Notes: generated from the sequence alone by a model not told the origin. 64,000 nt of DNA from Caecibacteroides pullorum (GCF_019239235.1 NZ_JAAZTS010000015.1:1-64000), one strand, 5' to 3'. Positions 11,227 through 20,249 are shown, counted from the first letter of the stretch. A program made the numbers and translations.

Positions 11227-13578
11227 ATGAAGAATCACCTTTCAATGGTAGCAGCCTTGTGCCTATTGTGTACAGGTGCTGCTGCCCAGCATATATACAA
11301 TTTAAATGCCCCTGCGCAAGAGAAAACTATCTATACTGGCCATTTGAAATTGGGTGGAACTTCGCCCGATGGCGGACGTATCGAAGTGAACAGCTATTAC
11401 ATGTCACAAAACGGTATCCCCACTATTCCTGTCATGGGTGAATTCCACTATTGCCGTTATCCACGTGAGCAATGGGAAGAAGCCATACTGAAAATGAAGG
11501 CCGGTGGTCTGACCGTCATCCCCACCTACATTTTCTGGAATATCCATGAAGAACGTGAAGGTATCTTCGATTGGAGTGACAACCGTGACGTGCGGGCTTT
11601 CGTGCAACTCTGCCAAAAACATGGTATGAAGGTCTTGGTACGCATCGGTCCATTCTGTCATGGCGAGATACGCAACGGCGGATTGCCCGACTGGCTGTTT
11701 GCACGCCCCGTCGAAGTGCGCACCGACGATCCCAACTACCTGAAATACGTTACACGTCTCTACAAGGAAATTGCAACCCAACTCAAAGGTTTGTATTATA
11801 AAGATGGAGGCCCCATCATCGGTACCCAAATAGAGAACGAACTGCAACATTCGGCCGCACCATGGGCCATCTTCTATCAAGACGAACCTGTCGACCGCAC
11901 TGCTGCATCTTATGATGCTTCGACGGTCTTGCCTGGTGTAGGTGTACAAACCCAGCAGATCAGCCGTGAAGAGCAAGGCAACCGTCACATGAAAACCCTG
12001 AAACGCATAGCCGAAGAATCAGGTATCCTCACACCGCTCTACACTGCTACCGGATGGGGGATGGCAGCCGTCATCGGCAACGAAGCAATCCCTGTAACCG
12101 CTGCCTATACTTATCCGACCTGGACGCCTGCCGACCGCAAATCGCCCTTCTGCCTGTTCAAGGATATCCAGCGTAACCCCGACTACTCCCCCGTACGCTA
12201 CGATGGCGAAAAATATCCGTCGTTCTGCGCCGAAATGGGTGTAGGCATCCAGATGACTTATCCACGCCGTTGCATCGTCAAAGATGCGGCCGCCGAAGCT
12301 TTGATGGTACGCACCTTGGGCAGTGGAGCCAATGGCATCGGTTACTACATGTATCACGGCGGAATGACTCCCAAGCAACAAGGAGGTGTAGGCTTCTTCA
12401 GCGAAGAGCCCGGCTGTCCCAAGATTTCTTACGATTTCCAAGCACCTGTAGGCGAGTCTGGCCAAGTACGCGATTCCTATCGCTACCTTCGTCTGCTCCA
12501 TCTCTTTGTCAACGCATTCGGCAGCCGTCTGGCCCCCATGGAAACCGTTCTGCCCGAAGGCTACGAGCGCATCACCCCTGACGACCGCGAGACATTACGA
12601 TTTGCCGCCCGTATGAAAGAAGGAGCAGGATTTGTCTTCATGACCAATTTCCAGGATCACGACACCGCCCGCATCGACCAGGAAGGTCTGCAACTGCAAC
12701 TGAACCTGAACGACGAAGTGCTGCGCATTCCCGCCCAAGGTACTTTCACATTAAAGAAAGACGTCAGCGCCATCCTGCCGTTCAACTTTGCCATCGAAGA
12801 CGCCCTGCTGAAATATGCAACGGCCCAACCACTGACACTGATCGAAGACAAGGGGCACCCACACTATATCTTCTTTGCCCCCGAAGGTATCGCTCCCGAA
12901 TACTACTTCGACCCGTCTACACTAAAATCAGGACGTAACCGCTATCGCCCCCAGCCAGGCACCCAAAGCACCTTCCACATCACTACCCGTTCGGGCAAGA
13001 AAGTCTATATCACCACCCTGACCCGCCAGCAGGCCATGCACACGTCACTTCTCAACGGCCGCATCCTCATCACACAAGCAACAGTTCTACCCCATGCTGA
13101 CGGCTTTACCCTGTTGAGCCTGGGCAAGAACAAGATGGACTATATACTCTATCCTTCGCACGACGGATGGAAACCACAACATGTCGAAGTGGACAGCGTC
13201 AACGTGCCGGCAAAAAGCCGCGCCATAGGCGGACGGAGACTGGCCGTACGTATCCAACAGCCCGAAAAGCCTCAAGTCAATGAATACTTTCTGAAAATCA
13301 ACTACGTGGCCGACGTAGCCATGGCGTTCATCAATGGCACAATGGTACTCGACCAGTTCTATCATGGAGCACCATGGCTCATCGGGCTAAAGCGGTTCAG
13401 TCAACCCTTGCAAGCAACCGGAGAAATAAACTTCTACTTCCGCCCCTTGTCGAAGAACGCATCGTTCCTCAACGACTTGCCGCCATCGGCCCGACCCGAT
13501 TTCAGCCAGCAAAACAAATTACTCCACATCGACCGAATAGAAATTATACCAGAATATAAAGTCCGTATCAGATACTAA
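11227..13578 (+). CDS. GH35 family beta-galactosidase, secreted
   Basis: A 783-residue retaining beta-galactosidase that probably acts in the periplasm or at the cell surface. It has a signal peptide (CTGAAAQ). The TIM barrel opens with MGEFHYCRYPREQWEEAI and continues with PTYIFWNIHE and RIGPFCHGEIRNGG, all typical of GH35. The acid/base is E205 in TQIENELQ. The nucleophile is probably E336 in FCAEMGVG. Additional beta-sandwich domains follow. It is the last gene of the AraC-regulated run and ends nine bases before a strong terminator. Confidence 0.93.
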   Translation: MKNHLSMVAALCLLCTGAAAQHIYNLNAPAQEKTIYTGHLKLGGTSPDGGRIEVNSYYMSQNGIPTIPVMGEFHYCRYPREQWEEAILKMKAGGLTVIPTYIFWNIHEEREGIFDWSDNRDVRAFVQLCQKHGMKVLVRIGPFCHGEIRNGGLPDWLFARPVEVRTDDPNYLKYVTRLYKEIATQLKGLYYKDGGPIIGTQIENELQHSAAPWAIFYQDEPVDRTAASYDASTVLPGVGVQTQQISREEQGNRHMKTLKRIAEESGILTPLYTATGWGMAAVIGNEAIPVTAAYTYPTWTPADRKSPFCLFKDIQRNPDYSPVRYDGEKYPSFCAEMGVGIQMTYPRRCIVKDAAAEALMVRTLGSGANGIGYYMYHGGMTPKQQGGVGFFSEEPGCPKISYDFQAPVGESGQVRDSYRYLRLLHLFVNAFGSRLAPMETVLPEGYERITPDDRETLRFAARMKEGAGFVFMTNFQDHDTARIDQEGLQLQLNLNDEVLRIPAQGTFTLKKDVSAILPFNFAIEDALLKYATAQPLTLIEDKGHPHYIFFAPEGIAPEYYFDPSTLKSGRNRYRPQPGTQSTFHITTRSGKKVYITTLTRQQAMHTSLLNGRILITQATVLPHADGFTLLSLGKNKMDYILYPSHDGWKPQHVEVDSVNVPAKSRAIGGRRLAVRIQQPEKPQVNEYFLKINYVADVAMAFINGTMVLDQFYHGAPWLIGLKRFSQPLQATGEINFYFRPLSKNASFLNDLPPSARPDFSQQNKLLHIDRIEIIPEYKVRIRY

Positions 13579-13586
13579 AAACGAGT

Positions 13587-13630
13587 AATGCTGCTCCCTG
13601 TCTCCAACAGTAAGCAGCATTCTTTTTTTG
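13587..13630 (+). terminator. Rho-independent terminator of the GH operon
   Basis: A 9-bp perfect stem, AATGCTGCT with AGCAGCATT, is followed by seven T residues, directly after the GH35 stop codon. Confidence 0.93.
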
Positions 13631-13673
13631 TAAGAAAATCGTCCCCATATAGCAGAATATATCACGAAAACAC

Positions 13674-13681
13674 TATCTTTG
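13674..13681 (+). promoter_or_regulatory. -7 box for the small-gene/YgiQ cluster
   Basis: TATCTTTG (TAnnTTTG) lies 44 bp upstream of the 106-residue ORF at 13726. No clear -33 TTTG is seen. Confidence 0.5.
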
Positions 13682-13725
13682 CTGCAATCGAAGTATAAAT
13701 TATCAACCTTTAAACTTAAAAAGAC

Positions 13726-14046
13726 ATGTACACCATACAAGCCAATACAAGCGGCACACGCAGCATCGAAGTGTCGGACGAACACCTCGCCACCATCCAG
13801 AAATACGGACTGTTCCAGCATCTGATAGACAGCAACGGCATCGTGGACGAAACGGTGCTCGACAAGCTGAAGCTGAACATCCGTTCACTGATTGCCGCAC
13901 AAGTAGAAGACAGCAAAGACCTGCTGGACCTCTGCATCGACGTCATCTACCACAACAACATGAAGGCTTTCGGACTCCAGCAACTCATCAGGCTCTACCT
14001 GCAATGGCTGCCCGAACATTGTCCAGAAGAAGAGGAAGAAGAATGA
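13726..14046 (+). CDS. Small conserved-looking protein of unknown function
   Basis: A 106-residue, mostly helical, acidic protein ending in a run of six glutamates. No signal peptide, membrane segment or known motif is visible. Its stop codon overlaps the start of the TusA-like gene (ATGA at 14043-14046), so translation of the two is probably coupled. With the YgiQ-like gene it may form a three-gene unit. I do not recognise the family. Confidence 0.75.
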   Translation: MYTIQANTSGTRSIEVSDEHLATIQKYGLFQHLIDSNGIVDETVLDKLKLNIRSLIAAQVEDSKDLLDLCIDVIYHNNMKAFGLQQLIRLYLQWLPEHCPEEEEEE

Positions 14047-14261
14047 ACATGAAAACCATTAACACGTGCGGCACGTCGCACTACAACCCGCTCATTCCCG
14101 CCATCAAGGCTTTGTGTGAAGCCCCCTCTGGCGAGACGCTGGAGATTGTCATGGACAATGCCTCCGCCTTCAACGACCTGAAGGAATACCTGGCCGAACA
14201 GCACATCGGTTTCCGCGAAATCTACGACGGCGAGCAGATGACCGTGCAATTTACAAAATAA
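14043..14261 (+). CDS. TusA/SirA-fold protein lacking the catalytic cysteine
   Basis: A 72-residue protein whose layout follows TusA/YedF: a short first strand, a conserved proline region, then PSGETLEIVMDNASAFNDL, close in pattern to the PGETL-DDPAT segment of TusA, and a final strand (EQMTVQF). Where active sulfur carriers have CPxP, this protein has HYNPLIP, so the persulfide cysteine seems to be missing. A cysteine nearer the start (TCG) is not at the usual place. It overlaps the preceding gene by four bases and lies 18 bp before the YgiQ-like gene. Family assignment is by pattern only. Confidence 0.65.
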   Translation: MNMKTINTCGTSHYNPLIPAIKALCEAPSGETLEIVMDNASAFNDLKEYLAEQHIGFREIYDGEQMTVQFTK

Positions 14262-14266
14262 GGTCG

Positions 14267-14274
14267 TATCTTTG
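14267..14274 (+). promoter_or_regulatory. -7-like box immediately before the YgiQ gene
   Basis: TATCTTTG fits TAnnTTTG but ends only five bases before the ATG at 14280. If active it would give a leaderless or nearly leaderless transcript. It could also be a chance match. Confidence 0.35.
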
Positions 14275-14279
14275 TGCCC

Positions 14280-16103
14280 ATGAAAGAATACAGACTGACA
14301 GATTGGTTGCCCACGACCAAAAAAGAAGTGGAACTCCGCGGGTGGGACGAACTGGACGTGATTATCTTCAGCGGCGATGCCTATGTGGATCATCCCTCGT
14401 TCGGCACCGCCGTCATCGGACGCATACTGGAGGCGGAAGGGCTGCGTGTGGCCATCGTCCCCCAACCCAACTGGCGCGACGACCTGCGAGACTTCAAGAA
14501 GTTGGGTCGTCCGCGCCTGTTCTTCGGCGTATCGGCCGGTTGCATGGACTCCATGGTGAACAAATACACCGCCAACAAACGCCTGCGCAGCGACGATGCC
14601 TATACGCCTGACGCGCGCCCCGACATGCGCCCCGAATACCCCTCCATCGTCTATACGCAAATCCTGAAACGACTCTTCCCCGACGTGCCCGTCTTCTTGG
14701 GAGGCATCGAGGCCAGTATGCGACGCCTGACGCACTACGACTATTGGCAAGACCGTGTGCGCCCCAGCATCCTGGTTGATAGCGGAGCCGACCTGCTCAT
14801 CTATGGCATGGGTGAGAAGCCCATTGTCGAACTGACCCGCCGCTTGATGGAGGGACGCCCGCTGGACGACGTTCCCCAGACCGCCTACCTTGCCCGCGAA
14901 GTCAGCCCTGTGGAGGGCGACATCACCCTCTACTCCCACGAGGAATGCCTGAAGGACAAGAAGAAGGAGGCCGCCAATTTCCGCCACATCGAGGAAGAAA
15001 GCAACAAGTATGCCGCCGCGCGCATCCTGCAAAAGGTAGGCAAGCAATTGGTGGTAGTCAATCCGCCCTACCCGCCCCTGACAACCGAGGAGCTCGACCA
15101 TTCGTTCGACCTGCCCTACACGCGCCTGCCCCATCCCAAATACAAGGGCAAGCGCATCCCCGCCTACGACATGATCAAGCACTCTGTCAACATCCACCGC
15201 GGATGCTTCGGCGGATGCGCCTTCTGCACCATCTCCGCCCATCAGGGAAAGTTCATCATGAGCCGAAGCAAGGAGAGCATCCTACGTGAGGTGAAGGCCG
15301 TCATGGAGCTGCCCGACTTCAAGGGCTACTTGAGCGACCTGGGCGGACCCAGCGCCAACATGTACCGCATGCAGGGCACTAACCAGGAGCTGTGCCGCAA
15401 GTGCAAGCGGCCTTCGTGCATCCATCCCAAAGTGTGCCCCAACCTGAACACCGACCACCGCCCTCTGCTCGACATCTACCACGCCGTCGACGCCCTGCCC
15501 GGTATCAAGAAGTCGTTCATCGGAAGCGGTGTGCGCTACGACCTCCTGCTTCATGAGAGCAAGGATCCGAAGGTGAACCAAAGCACCCGCGAATACACCC
15601 GCGAACTCATCGCCCGCCACGTCAGCGGACGCCTCAAGGTGGCCCCCGAGCACACCAGCGACCGTGTGTTGAACGTCATGCGCAAGCCGCCATTTGCCCA
15701 GTTCGAGACGTTCAAAAAGATTTTCGACCGCATCAACCAGGAGGAGGGCCTGCGCCAGCAGCTCATCCCCTACTTCATCTCCAGCCACCCCGGTTGCCAT
15801 GAGGAAGACATGGCCGAACTGGCCGTCATCACCAAGCGGCTCGATTTCCACCTGGAGCAGGTTCAGGACTTCACGCCCACACCCATGACCGTCAGCACGG
15901 AGGCGTGGTACACAGGTTACCATCCCTACACCCTCGAACCCGTGTTCAGCGCCAAGACGCAACGCGAGAAGCTGGCTCAGCGCCAGTTCTTCTTTTGGTA
16001 CAAGCCCGAGGAGCGTCGCAACATCGTCAACGAGCTGCGCCGCATCGGTCGCTCCGACCTGATAGACAAGCTGTACGGCGGCAACAGAGGAGGCAGAAAA
16101 TAA
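14280..16103 (+). CDS. YgiQ-family radical SAM protein
   Basis: A 607-residue member of the UPF0313/YgiQ family, whose reaction is not known. The N-terminal half is the family-specific region (FSGDAYVDHPSFG; EYPSIVYTQ; FLGGIEASMRRLTHYDYW). The radical SAM cluster cysteines are C309, C313 and C316 in RGCFGGCAFC. A second cysteine group (CRKCKRPSC...C) at about residues 370-385 may bind metal. ATG at 14280 is preferred over a GTG two codons upstream. The stop codon directly abuts the GH28 remnant on the other strand. Confidence 0.93.
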   Translation: MKEYRLTDWLPTTKKEVELRGWDELDVIIFSGDAYVDHPSFGTAVIGRILEAEGLRVAIVPQPNWRDDLRDFKKLGRPRLFFGVSAGCMDSMVNKYTANKRLRSDDAYTPDARPDMRPEYPSIVYTQILKRLFPDVPVFLGGIEASMRRLTHYDYWQDRVRPSILVDSGADLLIYGMGEKPIVELTRRLMEGRPLDDVPQTAYLAREVSPVEGDITLYSHEECLKDKKKEAANFRHIEEESNKYAAARILQKVGKQLVVVNPPYPPLTTEELDHSFDLPYTRLPHPKYKGKRIPAYDMIKHSVNIHRGCFGGCAFCTISAHQGKFIMSRSKESILREVKAVMELPDFKGYLSDLGGPSANMYRMQGTNQELCRKCKRPSCIHPKVCPNLNTDHRPLLDIYHAVDALPGIKKSFIGSGVRYDLLLHESKDPKVNQSTREYTRELIARHVSGRLKVAPEHTSDRVLNVMRKPPFAQFETFKKIFDRINQEEGLRQQLIPYFISSHPGCHEEDMAELAVITKRLDFHLEQVQDFTPTPMTVSTEAWYTGYHPYTLEPVFSAKTQREKLAQRQFFFWYKPEERRNIVNELRRIGRSDLIDKLYGGNRGGRK

Positions 16104-16104
16104 A

Positions 16105-16644
16105 TTCAGGATACTCTTCCACGGCCTCGGGCACGGCATCGAGCCGCCACAGGGGCACGTAGGCCATCCCCTTCGTTGCCCTGCCCGGATAGCGTATCTC
16201 CACATCCTCTATCACCACATTCTCCACCTGCGAGCCAGGGATGCCCGTGACGGACGAAGGTATCGGATTGTGGAAGAAAGTCACCGCCGGCCCCCGAAGG
16301 TCATAATCCTCATCCGGCCGTCCGAAAGGTACCTCCACCTTCATTTGGCCGATGTAAATGTTGCGCAGGTAACCGGGTTTCTCGCCCGCCCTATGCCCAA
16401 GGCGGATGAAGAGCGGATTGCCCGTATTTCTTGCCTGTACACGTGTCACCCGCACGTTTTCCAACCCGCCGCCATCCACCGTCTCGATGGCAATGGCCGA
16501 GCGGAAGGTGTCATACACCTCGATGTTGTCGATGGTCACGTTGCGGAAACCTCCGTGCGAAGCCGACAATGCCACGACACACGACACAAGCATCAAGCAA
16601 ACCGTCGTCCGCCAACCTTTCCACTCATTCCTTTCCATACGCAA
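16105..16644 (-). pseudogene. Remnant of a GH28 pectinase-like gene
   Basis: The frame encodes a signal-peptide-like start (TTVCLMLVSCVVALSASH), then jumps at once into the late beta-helix part of a GH28 polygalacturonase-like enzyme (GGFRNVTIDNIEVYDTFRSA; ARNTGNPLFIRLGHR; SSVTGIPGSQVENVVIEDV). Homology stops at VEEYPEF, exactly where the YgiQ gene ends. The frame then runs on in unrelated sequence to 16027. GH28 enzymes are usually 400-500 residues, and the catalytic NTD, DD, GHG and RIK blocks are all absent, so this is an internally deleted and C-terminally truncated relic. It lies 18 bp downstream of the GH95 gene and was probably co-transcribed with it. Confidence 0.8.
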
Positions 16645-16662
16645 AACCTAAAAAACTAATGC

Positions 16663-19095
16663 TTAATTCTTCATCTCCCAGCTCTCGCCCGCCTTCAAAC
16701 TGATGCGCTTCTTCTGTCCGTTGAAACAAAGTTGTGTCTTGCCGTCGGCGCGGGCGGTAATGCGCAGGTCGGTCACGCGACCGTCCTTCCACGTCATGTC
16801 CACCACGAAGCCGCCACGGGCGCAGATGCCCTCCACACGGCCGTCCTTCCACTCTTCGGGCAGGGCGGGCAGCAAGCTGATGGAGCTCTCGGTAGATTGC
16901 ATCAGCATCTCGATGACGCCGGCACAACCGCCAAAGTTTCCGTCGATCTGGAAAGGCGAATGAGCGTCCAGCAGATTGGGATACGTACCGCCTCCGCGTC
17001 GGGCGTCCTCCCCTTTGTAGCCGTCGGGGCTCACCAGGCGGAGCAGGCGGCGATAGATGTGGTAGGCGTTCTTGCCGTCGTGCAGGCGGGCATAGAGGTT
17101 GACGCGCCAACCCGTGCTCCATCCCGTCGTGTTGTCACCCTTGATTTCCAGCGTGCGGGCGCATGCCTTGGCCAGGTCGGGCGTGGCCGCTACAGAGAGG
17201 TGATGACCCGGATAGAGGCCGAACAGATGCGACTGATGGCGGTGTTGCGGATCCTGATCCTTCCAGTCGTGATACCACTCCTGCAGGTTGCCGTCGGCTC
17301 CCACGCTGTAGGGCAAAAGGCGGGTCAGCGTCCGCTCCACCTGCTTCTGGAAGTCCTTGTCGGTCTTCAGCGTGGCGGCGGCCTTGGCGGCGTCCATCAG
17401 ACATTCGCGCGTCATGGCCAGGTCGGATGTACAGCCGTAGGAGGTGGCGCCCACATAGCCGTCGGGCGTCACGAACTTGTTCTCGGGCGAGGTGCCGGGC
17501 GAGGTCATCAGCTTGCCGTCCTTCTCCACGAGCCAGTCGAGGCAGAACTCTGCCGCCCCCTTCAGGACAGGGTAATATTGCTTGAGGAACTCCTTGTCGC
17601 GCGTGAACTGGTAGCGCTCCCAGATGTGGGTAGAGAGCCATGCGCCGCCCATCGCCCAGCAGGCCCACGAGGGGTCGCCCACGTTCAGGCCCACGGGGCA
17701 GGTCATGGCCCAGATGTCCGAATTATGCCCCAGACACCAGCCCTTGTCCACGCCATAGTATGCCTTGGCCGTCTCTGCGCCCGTGCGGCTCAGGTTGGCG
17801 ATGAAGTCCATCAGCGGGCGGTGCATTTCGCTCAGGTTGGCCGTCTCCGCCGCCCAATAGTTTTCCTCCAGGTTGATGTTCGTGGTGTAGTTGCAGCTCC
17901 AGGGCGGCAGGATGCGTTCGTTCCACAGGCCCTGCAAGTTGGCGGGTACGCCCGGCGTGCGCGAGCTCGAGATGAGCAGGTAGCGTCCGAACTGGAAGTA
18001 GAGCGCTTCGAGCGCGGGGTTTGCCTGCTGCTTGTCCGTGTAGAGCTTCAGCTGCTCGTCGGTGGGCAGGGCCGCTATTTCGGGTGCCGTCTGTCCCAGG
18101 TCCAGCTTCACGCGGTCGAAGTAGTGCTTGTAGTCGGCCACGTGCGCCGCCCTCAGCTCGTCGTAGGTCTTGGCCGCCGCGCGCTCCATGCGCCGCTCCA
18201 CCAATCCGCGGTAGTCGCGTCCCTCGCGGGCAGGGTCCTTGTCGAAGCCGTTGAAACTCGTCACGTTGGCCACCAGCACCAGCGCCTCGCGTGCGCCCTC
18301 AATCTTCAGTTCACCCGAGGGGAAACTCTTCACGCTACCGCCCTGCGTCAGCACCCTGACCAGCGTGCGGAAACGTGTTCCCCGTTCGGGGTCGTACAGG
18401 TGCTTTTCCTTGACGCCTTTGTAATAAGACGGATAGGAATGATAAGCCGCATAACCTTCGACGGCCATCTCGTTGCCGGCGGCCGACGTGGCATGAGGCA
18501 GTTGCGAGCTGAACGAGAGCAGAGCCCTGATGCCCTTCTCACCTGCCGACGTCAGACGCAGCACAATCACCGAGTCGGGCGCCGAAGCAAAGTAGTCGCA
18601 CGCCTGCGCCTTGCCTCCACGGAGGTACTGCGTCCGTGCGGTGGCGTTGCCGATGTCCAGCGAGCGGCGGTAGGCGGTTATCTCGGCCGGCTCGTCCAGG
18701 TAGGTAACGGTCAGCTGCCCCAAGGGCTGGTAGTTCTCGCTATAGTGTCCCTGCACCTTGCGCTGTTCGCGGTCGGCTCCGCGGTAGTCCTCGTTGTCCA
18801 GCAACTCGCGGATGACGGGAATGGACCGATGGGCGTCGGGCGTGGTCACCTTGCGGTCGGGTTCGCCCGTCCAGAGGGTCAGGTCGTTCAGCGAGAGCAC
18901 GTCGCGTTGTGCGCCGCCATAGACGATGGCCCCCATCGTGCCGTTGCCTATCACCAGCGCCTCCTCGAAGTATTCCGCCGGTCGGTTGTAGTGTAAGACC
19001 AGATTGTCGTTTTGCGCCGATGCCGCGCCTGCATACAGACATCCGCACGCCAGCGCCAACGCCTGTACGGACTTTCTCAAAAGTGTATTTTTCAT
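16663..19095 (-). CDS. GH95 family alpha-L-fucosidase or alpha-L-galactosidase, secreted
   Basis: An inverting enzyme of 810 residues with a signal peptide (AGAASAQ). The N-terminal beta-sandwich begins LHYNRPAEYFEEALVIGNGT and continues with LSLNDLTLWTGEP, as in GH95. The helical barrel carries NYTTNINLEENYWAAE, the conserved asparagine region, and DGNFGGCAGVIEML near the C terminus. Bacteroidetes GH95 enzymes act on terminal alpha-linked L-fucose or L-galactose, and the sequence does not settle which. The GH28 relic just downstream points to an ancestral pectin (rhamnogalacturonan or xylogalacturonan side chain) role. Confidence 0.92.
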   Translation of the reverse strand: MKNTLLRKSVQALALACGCLYAGAASAQNDNLVLHYNRPAEYFEEALVIGNGTMGAIVYGGAQRDVLSLNDLTLWTGEPDRKVTTPDAHRSIPVIRELLDNEDYRGADREQRKVQGHYSENYQPLGQLTVTYLDEPAEITAYRRSLDIGNATARTQYLRGGKAQACDYFASAPDSVIVLRLTSAGEKGIRALLSFSSQLPHATSAAGNEMAVEGYAAYHSYPSYYKGVKEKHLYDPERGTRFRTLVRVLTQGGSVKSFPSGELKIEGAREALVLVANVTSFNGFDKDPAREGRDYRGLVERRMERAAAKTYDELRAAHVADYKHYFDRVKLDLGQTAPEIAALPTDEQLKLYTDKQQANPALEALYFQFGRYLLISSSRTPGVPANLQGLWNERILPPWSCNYTTNINLEENYWAAETANLSEMHRPLMDFIANLSRTGAETAKAYYGVDKGWCLGHNSDIWAMTCPVGLNVGDPSWACWAMGGAWLSTHIWERYQFTRDKEFLKQYYPVLKGAAEFCLDWLVEKDGKLMTSPGTSPENKFVTPDGYVGATSYGCTSDLAMTRECLMDAAKAAATLKTDKDFQKQVERTLTRLLPYSVGADGNLQEWYHDWKDQDPQHRHQSHLFGLYPGHHLSVAATPDLAKACARTLEIKGDNTTGWSTGWRVNLYARLHDGKNAYHIYRRLLRLVSPDGYKGEDARRGGGTYPNLLDAHSPFQIDGNFGGCAGVIEMLMQSTESSISLLPALPEEWKDGRVEGICARGGFVVDMTWKDGRVTDLRITARADGKTQLCFNGQKKRISLKAGESWEMKN

Positions 19096-19183
19096 CGTTT
19101 CTGATAAGATAAAAATTTTTCTGTTTATGTTGTCTCACACCGCACTTGTCCAACCCTAGGAAAGTTTGTCCGAAGTCGGCTTA

Positions 19184-19191
19184 CAAATGTA
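19184..19191 (-). promoter_or_regulatory. Promoter of the GH95 gene
   Basis: On the minus strand TACATTTG fits TAnnTTTG. A TTG at 19213-19215 lies 21 bp upstream of it. The predicted leader is about 80 nt. Confidence 0.5.
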
Positions 19192-19269
19192 GTGAAAATC
19201 TGCCGATGCGCCCAACAATCGGGCCGATAAATCTCCCCGCCAGAGAAGAGCTCCGCCTTTGCCATCCGT

Positions 19270-19893
19270 TCAGTAGAAGAACAACGCCCCTTCCACCCTG
19301 TCCCAGCAGCGCGCTCGGAGGTTCTCTTTGGAGAGGAGGAAGTAATACATGCCGCAATCGTAGAAGCGCAGCCCCCAGCGGTCGTCCTCGTCTATCTGGA
19401 GCAGCGACAGGCAGCCCGGATGCTCTCCTTCCACCTCCTCCTGATAGGGCAGGCCCAGCAGGCGGTGTCCGTCGCCCCTGGCCTCGCCCGCCACGCCGAA
19501 GTCCATCGCCTCGGCAGGGCGGAACACGCTCTCGTCCGTGTCCTCCCAGCGCAGGTCGTAGGGCTCCAACCCCTCCTCCCGCTCGTCGTAAATCACCACA
19601 GGCCTTGTGTGATAGTCGAGCGGCGACTCGTGTTCCCCCAGGAAATAATCCAGCGGCGCAAAGAAGTAGAGCATCCCCCTGTGGGGCAGCAGGTTCTCGC
19701 CGTCCAGCGGCGCCAGGTCGGCGCAACGTATCTGGCAGACGAAGGTCAGCGGCTCGTCGTAGTGCCTGCCCTCGCCGTCGTCCACGGCCACGCAGGGATA
19801 TGCCACGTCCTTCAGCAGGTCGGGTGCGCCCCACCAGTGGCTCCTGCCCGTCAGGTCGCCCTGCGTTTCAACGGTCGTAATCAGAAAAGCCAT
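19270..19893 (-). CDS. DUF1963 (YwqG-like) protein
   Basis: A 207-residue, acidic, soluble protein. Segments such as LTFVCQIRCADLAPLDGENLL followed by GMLYFF, and a C-terminal GCLSLLQIDEDDRWGLRFYD, follow the YwqG/DUF1963 pattern. The function of the family is not established. It lies 175 bp upstream of GH95 in the same direction, but a promoter separates the two, so they are probably independent. Confidence 0.75.
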   Translation of the reverse strand: MAFLITTVETQGDLTGRSHWWGAPDLLKDVAYPCVAVDDGEGRHYDEPLTFVCQIRCADLAPLDGENLLPHRGMLYFFAPLDYFLGEHESPLDYHTRPVVIYDEREEGLEPYDLRWEDTDESVFRPAEAMDFGVAGEARGDGHRLLGLPYQEEVEGEHPGCLSLLQIDEDDRWGLRFYDCGMYYFLLSKENLRARCWDRVEGALFFY

Positions 19894-20077
19894 ATCCTTT
19901 CTATCTCGTTTTGGTCATTGTTTTCCCTAATCGAACATCACCCTCGGGTTCATCGCCTGCGGGCTTCTCCATTGCATCCACCCCAGCAAGGCCGCCAGCC
20001 GTTTGATTACACGTTTTCTGTCCATTTGTCTTTTCGATTTGCGGGGTTCTGTGGCAAATTTAAGAAAAAGGGGAAAT

Positions 20078-20219
20078 ATGTGCCACCCTTCCACCCTAAA
20101 AATCAACTTTTTTATATATGACAATAACGTCCCTAACTGTTAAGTTAATTCACATTAACAGTCACTCTCCCCCGCGCGCGCGTAAGGAAGTTGTATAGAT
20201 AGGTGGCAGGGTGGCACAT
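20078..20219. repeat. Long inverted repeat with nested hairpin
   Basis: The arms at 20078-20095 and 20202-20219 (TGTGCCACCCT and AGGGTGGCACA cores) pair over 18 bp with one mismatch around a 106-bp loop. Inside the loop, ACTGTTAA (20136-20143) pairs with TTAACAGT (20155-20162). Confidence 0.75.
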
Positions 20220-20249
20220 CCCCATTCCAAACTGCCTACATTAGCGGCG

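Noticed and set aside
13995..15242. A 415-codon minus-strand frame across the TusA-like and YgiQ genes
   Set aside because: It is low-complexity valine/glycine/histidine-rich sequence, as expected for the reverse of GC-rich coding DNA. The plus-strand genes are convincing.
16732..18996. A 754-codon open frame antisense to the GH95 gene
   Set aside because: It mirrors the GC-rich third-position pattern of GH95. The product has no protein-like motifs, while the opposite strand is a clear full-length enzyme.
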